64,000 bases of DNA from Boseongicola sp. Lineage in GTDB: Bacteria; Pseudomonadota; Alphaproteobacteria; Rhodobacterales; Rhodobacteraceae. Location: NCBI GenBank assembly GCA_014075275.1, contig CP046179.1, positions 1,125,932 through 1,189,931 on the forward strand, written 5' to 3'. Both the position numbers and the translations under genes were made by a program. Below are positions 7,712-17,279 of this stretch, in pieces (positions within the stretch are counted from its first letter, which is position 1; every line of letters starts with the position of its first letter). The notes under the pieces are model-generated. The model searched no databases, was not told the origin of the DNA, and was given only the letters and a program-made list of their open reading frames with translations.

Positions 7712-8296
7712 ATGTTTTTCCGCGATCTGATCGTCAAAAAGAATGTAACTCTGCACGTCACACCCGCCGAGGTGCGATTGCCTGTGCGCATGGGGCACCG
7801 GGACGCTAAAAAAGTGTTTGGCGAACCCTTAAGCCGCCAAATGGTTGCCACCAGCCTTGGGGGCGTAACCAGCGTCAGAGCGCATGAAAGCGCGCCCGGC
7901 GACATATGCGGTGTTACGTTGTATCTTGGCCTGCGCGACGCCAGTCAGGCTGGCCTGAAAACGGTCGCAGAATACCTTGAGCATCTCCATGCGCCACTAG
8001 GGTCTTCGATCCGCCTTTCAGATGGTGGCCAGCCGATGGTTTTCGGCGCAACCGAAGGCCTTGAACTCAGCGTTCCAACCGCACTGGCCCCTGACGCAGA
8101 TCATCGCCGTGTCGTTGCCAGTGCATGCTCGAAAGCCATTGATGGGGTTTGCGTCAACCGCGGCTGGGCGCAACGCGCCGACCGGACGATATTCTACTTT
8201 TACGGTGACAGCTTTCAGCGAATGAAAACCGGACTTGCCGTCATGCTTCAGGGCGATCCCGGCTTATCAGTCGCCACTGCGCGCCGACTGGCCTAA
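7712..8296 (+). CDS. conserved hypothetical protein
   Basis: A 194-residue soluble protein with no signal peptide, clear membrane segment or motif I can name. It begins MFFRDLIVKKNVTLHVTP. Cysteines are few and the pattern is mixed alpha/beta. It lies between sspB and fumC on the same strand, 84 bases after sspB. Codon use matches neighbouring core genes, so it is probably an ordinary resident gene. I have no functional assignment. Confidence 0.7.
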   Translation: MFFRDLIVKKNVTLHVTPAEVRLPVRMGHRDAKKVFGEPLSRQMVATSLGGVTSVRAHESAPGDICGVTLYLGLRDASQAGLKTVAEYLEHLHAPLGSSIRLSDGGQPMVFGATEGLELSVPTALAPDADHRRVVASACSKAIDGVCVNRGWAQRADRTIFYFYGDSFQRMKTGLAVMLQGDPGLSVATARRLA

Positions 8297-8312
8297 TCAC
8301 TAGCGTCAACAA

Positions 8313-8334
8313 GACCGGTTGCACCCAACCGGTC
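8313..8334 (+). terminator. hairpin between the hypothetical gene and fumC
   Basis: Stem GACCGGTT/AACCGGTC with a 6-base loop. No T-run follows, so it is not a standard intrinsic terminator. It could be a weak terminator for the upstream gene or a structure in the fumC leader. Confidence 0.35.
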
Positions 8335-8377
8335 GCTTGCCTACACCTCTCTTCGGTCCACCCCGAGGAGAGTTGCC

Positions 8378-9772
8378 ATGTCCCAGACCCGTACCGAAAC
8401 AGACAGCTTTGGCCCCCTAGAGGTCCCAAGTGATAAATACTGGGGCGCGCAAACCCAACGCAGCCTGATCAACTTCCCAATCGGATGGGAAAAACAGCCG
8501 GTCGCCGTCGTGCGCGCGCTGGGCGTGATCAAGCAAGCCTGCGCCGAAGCCAACAAAGCCGCCGGTGTGCTGGCCGCCGAAAAGGCCGATGCCATCATCG
8601 AAGCCGCCAACGAAGTGGTGACCGGCAAATTGGACGATCATTTCCCGCTTGTGGTCTGGCAAACCGGTTCCGGCACCCAATCAAACATGAACGCCAACGA
8701 AGTTATCGCCAACCGCGCGATTGAGATCATGGGCGGCACCATCGGCTCGAAAGACCCGGTGCATCCGAATGATCATTGCAATATGGGCCAGTCGTCGAAC
8801 GACACGTTCCCGACCGCCATGCACATATCAGCTGCCATGACCGCCCGCGACGTTACTTTGCCCGGGCTAAACAAGCTGCGCGCGGTGCTGGAAGCGAAAG
8901 TTAAGGAATTTGACGGTATCATCAAAATCGGTCGCACCCACACAATGGATGCAACGCCGCTGACACTGGCACAGGAATTTTCGGGTTACGCCCATCAAGT
9001 GGCAAAATCCATCGAACGCGTCGAAGCGGCGCTCGGTGACATATACGAATTGGCCCAAGGCGGCACCGCTGTTGGCACCGGTTTAAACACACGTCCTGGC
9101 TGGGGCGAAGAAGTTGCCGCCAATATGGCGCGCATCACGGACCTGCCATTCGTAACCGCCCCGAATAAATTCGAGGCTTTGGCCGCTCACGATGCCATGG
9201 TCGCCATGTCCGGCGCGCTGAAAGCAGCCGCAGCAGCCCTGTTCAAGATCGCGAACGACATCCGTCTTCTGGGTTCCGGCCCGCGCTGTGGTCTTTATGA
9301 GTTGTTATTGCCGGAAAACGAGCCCGGCTCATCCATCATGCCCGGCAAAGTAAACCCCACCCAATGCGAGGCGATGACCCAGGTCTGCGCCCATGTCATC
9401 GGCAACGACGCCGCCGTCGGGTTCGCCGGCAGCCAGGGCCACTTCGAACTCAACGTCTACAAGCCCATGATGGCCTATAACGTTTTGCAATCTATGCAAC
9501 TTATCGGCGACGCCTGCGTCGCATTCACCGACAATTGCGTCAGCGGCATTCGCGCCAATGAAAGCCGGATAGACCAGCTAATGCGTGAATCCCTGATGCT
9601 GGTCACTGCGCTGGCCCCCACAATTGGCTACGACAACGCCACCACGGTCGCCAAGACCGCCCACAAGAACGGCACCACCCTGAAAGAAGAGGCGATCCGC
9701 CTCGGCTTCGTCGACGAGGCCACCTTCGATCAGGTCGTGCGCCCCGAACAGATGATCGGACCCAAATCATGA
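8378..9772 (+). CDS. fumC: fumarate hydratase, class II
   Basis: Iron-independent fumarase of the TCA cycle, interconverting fumarate and malate. The 464-residue protein shows the superfamily signature [11 protein letters not shown] around residue 320, the early substrate-site phrase [10 protein letters not shown] near residue 100, and [14 protein letters not shown] near 130. Length is normal. A GAGGAG ribosome site lies upstream. Its stop overlaps the start of the next small gene (ATGA at 9769), so that gene is translationally coupled to it. Confidence 0.97.
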   Translation: MSQTRTETDSFGPLEVPSDKYWGAQTQRSLINFPIGWEKQPVAVVRALGVIKQACAEANKAAGVLAAEKADAIIEAANEVVTGKLDDHFPLVVWQTGSGTQSNMNANEVIANRAIEIMGGTIGSKDPVHPNDHCNMGQSSNDTFPTAMHISAAMTARDVTLPGLNKLRAVLEAKVKEFDGIIKIGRTHTMDATPLTLAQEFSGYAHQVAKSIERVEAALGDIYELAQGGTAVGTGLNTRPGWGEEVAANMARITDLPFVTAPNKFEALAAHDAMVAMSGALKAAAAALFKIANDIRLLGSGPRCGLYELLLPENEPGSSIMPGKVNPTQCEAMTQVCAHVIGNDAAVGFAGSQGHFELNVYKPMMAYNVLQSMQLIGDACVAFTDNCVSGIRANESRIDQLMRESLMLVTALAPTIGYDNATTVAKTAHKNGTTLKEEAIRLGFVDEATFDQVVRPEQMIGPKS

Positions 9773-9951
9773 GCGGCACTCCTGCTAATCTGAACAAAGC
9801 ACGTAAAGAACACACCCGCGCGGCTTCGCGTAAAAATGCCGATGCGAACGCCCTGAAATTCGGGCGTTCAAAAGCGCAGAAACAAGCCGACACCGCTGCC
9901 CTATTGAAGGCCCAAAAACAGGTAGACGACCATAAACGCGACCCGGAATGA
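9769..9951 (+). CDS. small DUF4169-type basic protein
   Basis: A 60-residue, Lys/Ala/Gln-rich, highly charged protein ([20 protein letters not shown]) that should be mostly helical. It matches my memory of DUF4169, a short family in Rhodobacterales. It starts in the ATGA overlap with the fumC stop and its own stop overlaps the next gene in the same way. Function unknown; with the RHH gene behind it, a nucleic-acid-related role is possible but unproven. Confidence 0.75.
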   Translation: MSGTPANLNKARKEHTRAASRKNADANALKFGRSKAQKQADTAALLKAQKQVDDHKRDPE

Positions 9952-10166
9952 GCCGTCCGGTCAAGCGATCCCTCACATTGCGCGGACACCGAACCTCGGT
10001 GTCTCTGGAAGATGAATTCTGGGACGCCTTTCGAAAAATTGCTTCCGAGAAAGAGCGTGCAATCAACGAATTAGCCGCCGAAATTGATGAATCGCGCGGC
10101 ACCAAATACGGCCTCGCCTCCGCCATTCGCCTATACGTTTTGGCCCATTATCAAGACGCGCTTTAG
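9948..10166 (+). CDS. ribbon-helix-helix domain protein
   Basis: A 72-residue protein nearly all accounted for by a ribbon-helix-helix fold: a strand (TLRGHRTSVSLED), then two helices (FWDAFRKIASEKE and INELAAEIDE), ending with a third helical stretch. This is the RHH_4 type of small predicted DNA-binding protein. It overlaps the DUF4169 gene by 4 bases and its end overlaps the convergent P450 gene by 4 bases. No toxin partner is adjacent, so antitoxin is not a good guess. Target unknown. Confidence 0.8.
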   Translation: MSRPVKRSLTLRGHRTSVSLEDEFWDAFRKIASEKERAINELAAEIDESRGTKYGLASAIRLYVLAHYQDAL

Positions 10167-11530
10167 GCAGAAAATACTTCTGCCTTCGCCGGTTTCGCAG
10201 CCGCTAACGGTTTGACCGCCAGCCGTATTCCATCCCGTGACCGTAAGGTCAGATGCGCCACCGGCACCGGTGTTTCCAATATGGAAAACTCAAACCGCGA
10301 CATCAGCGCCGCCAGCAAAACCGCACCCTCCGCCATCGCAAATCCCGCCCCCGGACACACCCTCGGCCCACTGGAGAATGGCAAATAGGCTTCCCGCCCC
10401 GCTGTTTTCGCCTGGGTTCCATTCCAGCGCTCGGGGTTAAAAGCATCCGGCTCATCCCAATGACGCTCGTGCCGATGCAGATGCCATGGCGAAATCACCA
10501 CTTGCGATCCACGCTTCACCGACCGGCCCCGAAACTCCTCCGCACCAGTTGCCTCACGCACGAACATCGGCACCGGCGGATACAGTCGCAACGTCTCGCG
10601 CAACACATTCCGCGTTACCGCCATCTTGCTTAACCCAGCGAAATCAGGCGCTTGCGCAAACGCAATTGCCTCACCGCGAACCTGCTCTCCCCAATCAGGC
10701 GCAGCCGCCAACAACCACATCGCCCAACCCAACAGCGCCGCACTCGTCTCGTGTCCAGCCAGAAAAAAGATAGCGACCTGATCGACCATTTCTTGCGCAT
10801 CAAACCCCTCACCGGTCTCTGGATCCGGCGTCGTCATAATCTTCGTCGCCAGATCATCCGGCGCTGTCCCAGCCGCAATCTCTGCCTGCCGCCGCGCCAC
10901 CATCTCGCCAATCAGCGCGCGTAACCGACGCGCCGCCGCGCGTGCACCCCGACGATGGATAACCGGCAGTCCCGGCACCAGAGCCGCGAGATTGGCCACC
11001 GGTTGCGCGCGTTGGAAAGTCCTGAATTCCTTATAGGTTTCCGCTGCAACGGCATCCTCAATCGGAATCGAGAACAGCGCGCGAAAGATCACATCTGCCT
11101 TCGCATGGCTGGCCAATTCCTCGACGTCACAGTCGCCCTCGCCCAACCGATCCGCCGCCGCCAAACCCGCTGCCCACATCGCTTCAAAGCTCTGCCTGAC
11201 GCGCCCACCTTCAAACGCCGGGTCAATGATCCGACGCTGCCGCTCCCAAACCGCGCCATTGGTCACAAACACCGATTGCCCCAACAAGGGCCGAAGCCCT
11301 GCCGTCACCCGCTTGGACTTAGGGAAGTCCTTGGGTCGCTCTTGCAACACCAACCGGATCAGCTCCGGTTCATTGATCAGAAAAGACCGAAAGAACGGCG
11401 TCCGAAACTCAGCCATCCGCGCGCGATATAATTTCTCGGGTTGCGCCGACAAAATGTCCCGCCGAAACAACCGCCAATACCGCCACAAAGAGATCTTTTC
11501 GGGCCGCGCGGCAGGCTTTGGCGCAATCAT
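10163..11530 (-). CDS. cytochrome P450
   Basis: A 455-residue haem-thiolate monooxygenase. Motifs: I-helix AGHETS (258-263), ExxR as ETLR (312-315), and the Cys-ligand loop FSSGPRVCPG with Cys392. The length and WxxxR phrase (WERQR, near 95-99) resemble CYP102/CYP4-like soluble bacterial P450s. It lacks a fused reductase, so a separate ferredoxin system must serve it. It begins in a 4-base overlap with the upstream hydrolase-like gene, which is broken, and ends overlapping the convergent RHH gene. Substrate unknown; a fatty acid or alkane is a family-based guess only. Confidence 0.93.
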   Translation of the reverse strand: MIAPKPAARPEKISLWRYWRLFRRDILSAQPEKLYRARMAEFRTPFFRSFLINEPELIRLVLQERPKDFPKSKRVTAGLRPLLGQSVFVTNGAVWERQRRIIDPAFEGGRVRQSFEAMWAAGLAAADRLGEGDCDVEELASHAKADVIFRALFSIPIEDAVAAETYKEFRTFQRAQPVANLAALVPGLPVIHRRGARAAARRLRALIGEMVARRQAEIAAGTAPDDLATKIMTTPDPETGEGFDAQEMVDQVAIFFLAGHETSAALLGWAMWLLAAAPDWGEQVRGEAIAFAQAPDFAGLSKMAVTRNVLRETLRLYPPVPMFVREATGAEEFRGRSVKRGSQVVISPWHLHRHERHWDEPDAFNPERWNGTQAKTAGREAYLPFSSGPRVCPGAGFAMAEGAVLLAALMSRFEFSILETPVPVAHLTLRSRDGIRLAVKPLAAAKPAKAEVFSA

Positions 11531-12813
11531 GAGACAGTTGAGGTAAACCGCGACGCAACCACGTCGATCCGGCTGGCCGATGGCCGTCGCCCACGATACC
11601 GAGCGCCCAGGCTCAGCGGCCCAGCGGTTATGGCAAAGTAGTCATAGTCACGAGGCTTTTCAAACGCGCAGAGATATTGAAAATGAAGCCGGAAATAGCG
11701 GCGTTTCAACTTCTTTAATGTCTCTTTGGATAGTGTGTCTGAAAACGCTGCGGAGATAATCAACGGCCATTGTTGTTCGCGCCCTAGCGAAACCCCCGAT
11801 ACCGAAACCGGATCAGACAGCGCAAAACAGCACCCGTCACCTGGTGCTGAAACGTCCAGCCATGTGATTTCCTGCGATGTCGACAAAAGCCGTAAATCCC
11901 GCCGCAATCGCTTGGCGTTCGGCAAAAAGCTGACCATTGGAATGACCTGTCCAAGCGTAAGCAACGAAAGGGCCGGTCCTTTTTCGCCAACGCGTTTAAG
12001 CCTCACGATGTCAGCGACGATAGACGCAGCCATTTGAGCACCGGAGCTGTGACCAACGATCAGAACCTCATCAATGTCTTCACGCAAAGCTGCTTCTATG
12101 CGGTGACGAAACTCATGCAGACGTGCTTCAATTTCATCGGGGTATGCGCCATTTCGGGACGCTGTATAGGCATAGTCATGCATCAGATAGTAGGCAAACG
12201 TCTTATGATCCCAGCCCTTGAACCATCTAAGCGCATGGATGGTAAGCAGCGGAAACAAAAGCCAGAAAACAGCGGCGCTCACCAGCAATGCAGTCCATCC
12301 GCCGGAATCCAATGTCACGCCGAGAGTGCTCGCCAATGAACCTGCCGCACCAATGGTTGCCCAAGCCGCCACGCCCGCGACGATGGTCGCACCCAACAAG
12401 CTCAAGAGCATCTGCGTTATTAGCATGACTACGGGATAGAGGGCCGCAACTACCGGCCCTTTTCGAAGCCAGGTCAAACGGCGCAACGTGCCCGAGGATA
12501 TGTAAGTCCATGCGGTCTTGACCAAAGCCGCATAAGTGCCAGCAATACCCGCGCGCATCGAGCCCTGTACAAGATCGCTCTAAACCAGGACGTCGATCTT
12601 CGCCATCGATTGACCGCCGTGCCCTCGATACCGGACGCGCCAGCCAGTATCTCCCGGCTCAGACTTTTGGTCGATTTCGTATCCTGAGATTTCAGCCTGT
12701 CGCTGACTCTCGCTCCGATACAGTTCGCGATATCGACGGGGCGGATAGGGATCATAGCCGGGAATGTAGAAAACCCGGCGTCGGCCCACCCGTGATTTCC
12801 CCATTGGCCTCAT
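11527..12813 (-). pseudogene. membrane-associated alpha/beta-hydrolase-like protein interrupted by an in-frame TAG
   Basis: The 343-codon stretch 11527-12558 has membrane segments near its start and a lipase-like elbow VGHSSGAQ. Directly upstream in the same frame lies the N-terminal part of a protein, including RRRVFYIPGYDPYPPRRYRE and ending KIDVLV. Between them is one stop, CTA on the plus strand at 12580-12582 (TAG in the gene). Reading through gives VLV-stop-SDLVQGSM; the family has Trp here as I recall it, so TGG to TAG fits. Hence a gene of about 429 codons, start near 12813 or 12804, cut after about 77. The downstream piece could be made from the ATG at 12558. Probably once formed an operon with the P450. 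Confidence 0.72.
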
Positions 12814-12916
12814 AGCCGAGACGTTATCGTAAGGAATGCCTTCCGAGAACCCCGATTCTGCCAGAAATGCGATCAATCAAGAGTCTTGGCAGATGTTGGA
12901 AACAATGGGTGCTGAC

Positions 12917-13672
12917 TCAGCCAAATGTCTGCAATACCGGAAACTGTTCGTTCAACCACCAGCTAAAATCGGTGAAGCTACCGGTCAGCATCAGCAGTCC
13001 GACGGTCCACAACAACAGCCCCATGATCCGCTCAATCCGTTCCATATGACGTTTCATCCACGCCATCAGACCCTTCATGCGAGGGAAATAGGCCGCAACC
13101 AACAAGAATGGAATGCCAAGCCCAGCCGCATAAGCGGCCAGCAATGTCGTCCCACGAGCTACGTCCGCTTCTGAGGCTGCGATGGACAGAATGGCACCCA
13201 AGATCGGACCTATACAGGGAGTCCATCCAAATGCAAAGGCCAGACCCAGAATATAAGCCCCAAACGAAGACCCACCCCTATCACCTGCATCTACGCGCAA
13301 CTCGCAATCCATGAACCCTATGCGGTAAATGCCCAGGAAATGCGCGCCAAAAATCATGATCACCGCCCCTGCGGCGATGACAAACCAATCCTGATTGGTC
13401 AGAAAGAACCGTCCGAATGCCGAGGCAGTAAAGCCCAGGATCATAAACACGGTAGACAAGCCCAGAACAAAGAATGCGGCGGAAACCATCGTTCGGCGAC
13501 GCTGTGCACTCTCGCCTCCATCCATATCTGAAACGGTCACTCCGCTCATATAGGCGATGTATGGCGGCACAATGGGCAGCACGCAGGGACTTAGGAACGA
13601 CAATACTCCGGCCGCCAACGCGACCATCATCGCGGGCAGCAGAGAGGCGTCAAAAATGTCGATACCGATCAT
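12917..13672 (-). CDS. ccdA: cytochrome c biogenesis protein CcdA
   Basis: Inner-membrane thiol transporter that carries reducing equivalents from cytoplasmic thioredoxin to periplasmic apocytochrome-c maturation proteins. The 251-residue protein has six membrane segments and the paired redox cysteines in LSPCVLP (Cys30) and GWTPCIGP (Cys153), the CcdA hallmark. Length is typical. It is divergent from the TusA-like gene. No other cytochrome c maturation genes are nearby. Confidence 0.94.
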   Translation of the reverse strand: MIGIDIFDASLLPAMMVALAAGVLSFLSPCVLPIVPPYIAYMSGVTVSDMDGGESAQRRRTMVSAAFFVLGLSTVFMILGFTASAFGRFFLTNQDWFVIAAGAVIMIFGAHFLGIYRIGFMDCELRVDAGDRGGSSFGAYILGLAFAFGWTPCIGPILGAILSIAASEADVARGTTLLAAYAAGLGIPFLLVAAYFPRMKGLMAWMKRHMERIERIMGLLLWTVGLLMLTGSFTDFSWWLNEQFPVLQTFG

Positions 13673-13759
13673 AGGGCATCCCCCTTCAGTCCCGACTTAG
13701 GCATTCCAACGCAAAAGGTCACGACACGATGCCTCACAACTCGGTGGACATTCTGTAAC

Positions 13760-14017
13760 ATGAGGTCTAGCGGTTTGCGCATGGAATTTGATCAGGAACT
13801 TGATGCTACAGGACTCTTGTGTCCTTTGCCCGTCTTGAAAGCCGCGAAACGGCTGCGGGGCATGGCCGAAGGCTCTGTGCTGAAAATGATTGCCGATGAC
13901 CCGGCTGCGGTCGTCGACGTTCCGCATTTTTGCAATGAACAAGGCCACACGCTGGTATCGTCAAGGACGGAAACCAGCGTGCAGACCTATTTCATTCGTC
14001 GCAACTCGCGCGCTTAG
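13760..14017 (+). CDS. TusA-like sulfurtransferase
   Basis: A small sulfur-carrier-type protein of the TusA/SirA/YeeD family. The signature CPLPVLKA (Cys21) contains the persulfide-carrying Cys and the family CPxP motif. It is 85 residues from the ATG at 13760; an internal ATG at 13781 would give 78 residues starting MEFDQELDATG, closer to the usual length, and neither start has a strong ribosome site. It is convergent with rne, overlapping by 4 bases. Sulfur delivery to tRNA or cofactors is the family role; the target here is not shown. Confidence 0.85.
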   Translation: MRSSGLRMEFDQELDATGLLCPLPVLKAAKRLRGMAEGSVLKMIADDPAAVVDVPHFCNEQGHTLVSSRTETSVQTYFIRRNSRA

Positions 14018-16782
14018 CCTTTACCGACTGACCACCAACCACGACGACGGGGCTTTGCAGGCTCCGCCGGTGCTTCAGCCACCTCAGCGACGACTGCGGG
14101 TTCAGGTGTTGGCTCTGGCGCAGCTTCAACCGCGGGGGCCTCGGCCACAACCGCGGCGCCGTTGGCCTCGACAGGTGCCGATTCAACAGGTGTCGCGTCT
14201 GCCATAGCTTCCTCAGCGGCCGGTTTTTTCTTGGCCCGGCTGCGGGTTCGTTTCTTTGGCTTCTCTTCTTCCTGCACTTCAGCGGTGTCTGCCTTCACCT
14301 CTTCGGACGGTGCCTCTTCGGCAGCAGCCTCAGGCGTAGCTTCGGCAGCCACTTCGGCATCCTTCGCAGGTTTTTTACGACGGGTACGAGTGCGTTTCTT
14401 CGGTTTAGCTTCTTCAGCTTCCGGCGCATCAGGCACCTCGGCTGCTTCCGCTGGCTCGGCATCGGCCTCTGCGGCTTGCTCAGTGGCGGCAACATCGGCA
14501 GTCTCGCCCTGCCCTTCGGCTGTCTGAGCCTGCGCTTCGCCATCGCGATTGCCGCCACGACGACGACGACGACGACGGCGCTTTTTCTTCGGACGCTCTT
14601 CGCCTTCATCTGCTTCAGGTGTTGCAGCTGCTTCCGCTACGGCCTCTTCGGCCAATTCTTCTTCAATCTCCGCCATCAGCGAGGCATCGACCGAAACAAC
14701 CGGTGCACTGGTATCAATAACACGCGTCGCGGTCTTGAACTTTTCTACCGTGAAGTCTGGCGAAACCAGGAACGGATCGGCCTCAAGGCGCACGGCCATA
14801 CCATAGCGCGCTTCGATCTGGGCTATATGTTCGCGTTTGTGGTTCATCAGGAAGTTGATGATCGAAACCGGCGCTTTGACAAGAACCTCGCGCGAACGAC
14901 GGCGCACGCCCTCTTCTTCCAAATGACGCAAAATGGTCAGACCAAGACTGTCGTCCGAACGGATCAGGCCCGTGCCATGGCAGGACGGACAAGGTTGCGT
15001 CGTGGCCTCCAGCATGCCGGGGCGCAGTCGCTGGCGTGACATCTCCATCAAGCCGAATCCAGAGATGCGGCCCACCTGAATACGGGCACTATCTGTCTTC
15101 AAGCGATCCTTGAATCGCTTTTCGACCGCCGAGTTGTTCCGGCGTTCTTCCATGTCGATATAGTCGATCACAATCAACCCAGCGAGGTCGCGCAAACGCA
15201 ACTGTCGGGCCACTTCTTCCGCAGCCTCAAGGTTGGTTTTCAGCGCCGTTTCCTCGATCGAGTTTTCCTTCGTCGCCTTGCCCGAGTTAACGTCAATCGC
15301 AACCAGTGCTTCGGTCACACCAATCACGATGTAACCACCAGACCTAAGCTGGACCGTCGGATTGAACATGCCCGCCAGATAGCTTTCCACCTGATAGCGC
15401 GCAAAAAGCGGCATTGGCTCGGCATAGAACTTCACGTTCTTGGCGTGGCTTGGCATGATCATCTTCATGAAGTCTTTGGCGGTGCGATATCCAAGCTCGC
15501 CCTCGACCAGCACTTCTTCAATCTCGCGGCTGTACAAGTCACGGATTGAGCGTTTGATCAGGTTGCCTTCTTCATAAATCTGCGCAGGTGCAATCGACTT
15601 CAAAGTCAATTCACGGATCTGTTCCCACATGCGCTGAAGGTATTCATAGTCTCGCTTAATCTCGGTCTTGGTGCGCTTTGCCCCAGCTGTCCGAATGATC
15701 AAACCCGCACCGCGCGGCACGTCGATTTCGGTCGCGATTTCTTTCAGTTTCTTGCGGTCAGATGCATTGGTGATTTTGCGGCTGATACCACCGCCACGGG
15801 CGGTATTCGGCATCAATACACAATAACGACCGGCTAGACTGAGGTAAGTCGTCAGGGCAGCACCTTTGTTACCACGCTCTTCCTTGACCACCTGAACCAA
15901 AAGGATCTGGCGAACTTTAACGACTTCTTGGATCTTATACCGGCGAGGACGTTGCTTGCGCCGTGGGCGGATTTCTTCGGTTGTGTCGTCGTCAGCCACC
16001 GACTCGATGGACGAGTCCTTATCGGACGCAGATTCTTTTTCTTCAAACGCGGGGTCTTCGTCATCGCTGTCATCAAGATCGACGACGTCCATACCCGGAA
16101 TTGCCGCTAATTTCGCATCAGCACCATCAGCTGGCGCCTCAGTTGAAGCGTCTTCCGCAACAGGTTCTTCTGCCGTGGACTCCTCGGACGACTTGGCTTC
16201 GGCTGGCGTCTCTTCCGGTTTTTCAGCGTTTGCCCCTGCTTCCTCAGATTCAGACGACCCCGCTTCTTCGGCAACCGGCTCGACAACCGCATCGTCAGCA
16301 GCAGCAACTTCGGCCTCTGTTTGAGGCTTAACATCCTCGCCGCTTTCGGCGGCTTCGGTTTCTGCTGGTGTTTCTTCTGCCGGAACTTCGGCAGTTACCG
16401 TCTCATCCTTGGTCGCCTCTGCCGCTTTTGACTTGCCGCGTCCGCGTCCACGACGCTTCTTTGGTTTGTCTTCCTCGGCTGCTTCGGCTTCGGCATAGGC
16501 CATTTCTTCGGCCAGCAAAGCCTCGCGATCCGCGACGGGAATCTGGTAGTAATCAGGGTGGATTTCCGAGAAAGCCAGGAAACCGTGGCGATTGCCGCCG
16601 TAGTCTACAAACGCCGCCTGAAGCGACGGTTCGACCCGTGTTACCTTGGCAAGATATATATTTCCGGCAAGTTGCCGTTTGTTTTCGGACTCAAAATCAA
16701 ATTCCTCGACCTTGTTTCCGTCAACCACCACGACCCGAGTCTCCTCGGCGTGGGTGGCATCGATAAGCATTTTCTTTGACAT
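14014..16782 (-). CDS. rne: ribonuclease E
   Basis: Essential endoribonuclease that starts mRNA decay and processes rRNA and tRNA. The 922-residue protein has the first half of the S1 domain near residues 35-80 (FLAFSEIHPDYYQ), then a roughly 200-residue acidic Ala/Glu/Lys insertion, then the rest of S1 (RRYKIQEVVKVRQILLVQV). Catalytic Asp residues fit VAIDVNSGK and VIDYIDME; the zinc-link is CPSCHGTG. The C-terminal third is low-complexity with basic KKKRRRRRRRR and KPKKRTRTRRKK tracts, suited to RNA and partner binding. The split S1 domain is known from other alphaproteobacteria. The long leader upstream may carry autoregulation. Confidence 0.96.
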   Translation of the reverse strand: MSKKMLIDATHAEETRVVVVDGNKVEEFDFESENKRQLAGNIYLAKVTRVEPSLQAAFVDYGGNRHGFLAFSEIHPDYYQIPVADREALLAEEMAYAEAEAAEEDKPKKRRGRGRGKSKAAEATKDETVTAEVPAEETPAETEAAESGEDVKPQTEAEVAAADDAVVEPVAEEAGSSESEEAGANAEKPEETPAEAKSSEESTAEEPVAEDASTEAPADGADAKLAAIPGMDVVDLDDSDDEDPAFEEKESASDKDSSIESVADDDTTEEIRPRRKQRPRRYKIQEVVKVRQILLVQVVKEERGNKGAALTTYLSLAGRYCVLMPNTARGGGISRKITNASDRKKLKEIATEIDVPRGAGLIIRTAGAKRTKTEIKRDYEYLQRMWEQIRELTLKSIAPAQIYEEGNLIKRSIRDLYSREIEEVLVEGELGYRTAKDFMKMIMPSHAKNVKFYAEPMPLFARYQVESYLAGMFNPTVQLRSGGYIVIGVTEALVAIDVNSGKATKENSIEETALKTNLEAAEEVARQLRLRDLAGLIVIDYIDMEERRNNSAVEKRFKDRLKTDSARIQVGRISGFGLMEMSRQRLRPGMLEATTQPCPSCHGTGLIRSDDSLGLTILRHLEEEGVRRRSREVLVKAPVSIINFLMNHKREHIAQIEARYGMAVRLEADPFLVSPDFTVEKFKTATRVIDTSAPVVSVDASLMAEIEEELAEEAVAEAAATPEADEGEERPKKKRRRRRRRRGGNRDGEAQAQTAEGQGETADVAATEQAAEADAEPAEAAEVPDAPEAEEAKPKKRTRTRRKKPAKDAEVAAEATPEAAAEEAPSEEVKADTAEVQEEEKPKKRTRSRAKKKPAAEEAMADATPVESAPVEANGAAVVAEAPAVEAAPEPTPEPAVVAEVAEAPAEPAKPRRRGWWSVGKG

Positions 16783-17279
16783 GTTAACTTTCCGCGCAAC
16801 ACAACAGGTCCTTCGCGGGTGGCGAAAAGACGATTTCGGTTGCGGCTGATTAAGTTGCGGCTGATTAAGGCGATGCGACGCAAATCATGCGTCTCGCGCC
16901 GATCCTTTCGGATCGGGGATAGTTGAAAACTTTCCAATACGCGCGTCATCGCGTTTCTTCTCCGACGCCTCGCGGTCGAGGCGCCCGTTCATGGCCCGGC
17001 GTCGCAATCTCGCGCGTCACGGGCAATTCCATCAATTGGCTTCATCAGCCATATGCCGGACCAGTTGGTCGTAAATCGCGACCTAAACTACTGGAACAGC
17101 GAAACTTTTAGAAGGTGTCGTTGGGTAAATCACCAAACAAAACCCTTCCGACACAACATAAGTGCGGAAGCAGTTAAATTACAATGATGAATTTCGTCTG
17201 AAATCAGCTCCAGCGGTAAATGAACACCGCTGAACCCTATTTACAACGCCCTTGGGGCAATGAGGAAAATGTTGGAAAT
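16783..17279. other. long intergenic region upstream of rne
   Basis: No gene supported in these 497 bases. On the rne (minus) strand it is the leader. It holds a 15-bp tandem duplication (16840-16869) and a hairpin GATCC/GGATC with loop TTTC at 16903-16916. RNase E is known to control its own synthesis through a long 5' leader in other bacteria, so structure here would fit, but I cannot show it. Confidence 0.45.
16840..16869. repeat. 15-bp perfect tandem duplication in the rne leader
   Basis: TTGCGGCTGATTAAG occurs twice back to back at 16840-16854 and 16855-16869, 58 bases upstream of the rne start. It may be a recent slippage duplication or a doubled protein or RNA-binding site. Confidence 0.8.

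Noticed and set aside
7121-7798. 225-codon minus-strand ORF over sspB
   Set aside because: Shadow of sspB and the following gene; no conserved motif and it spans two real genes.
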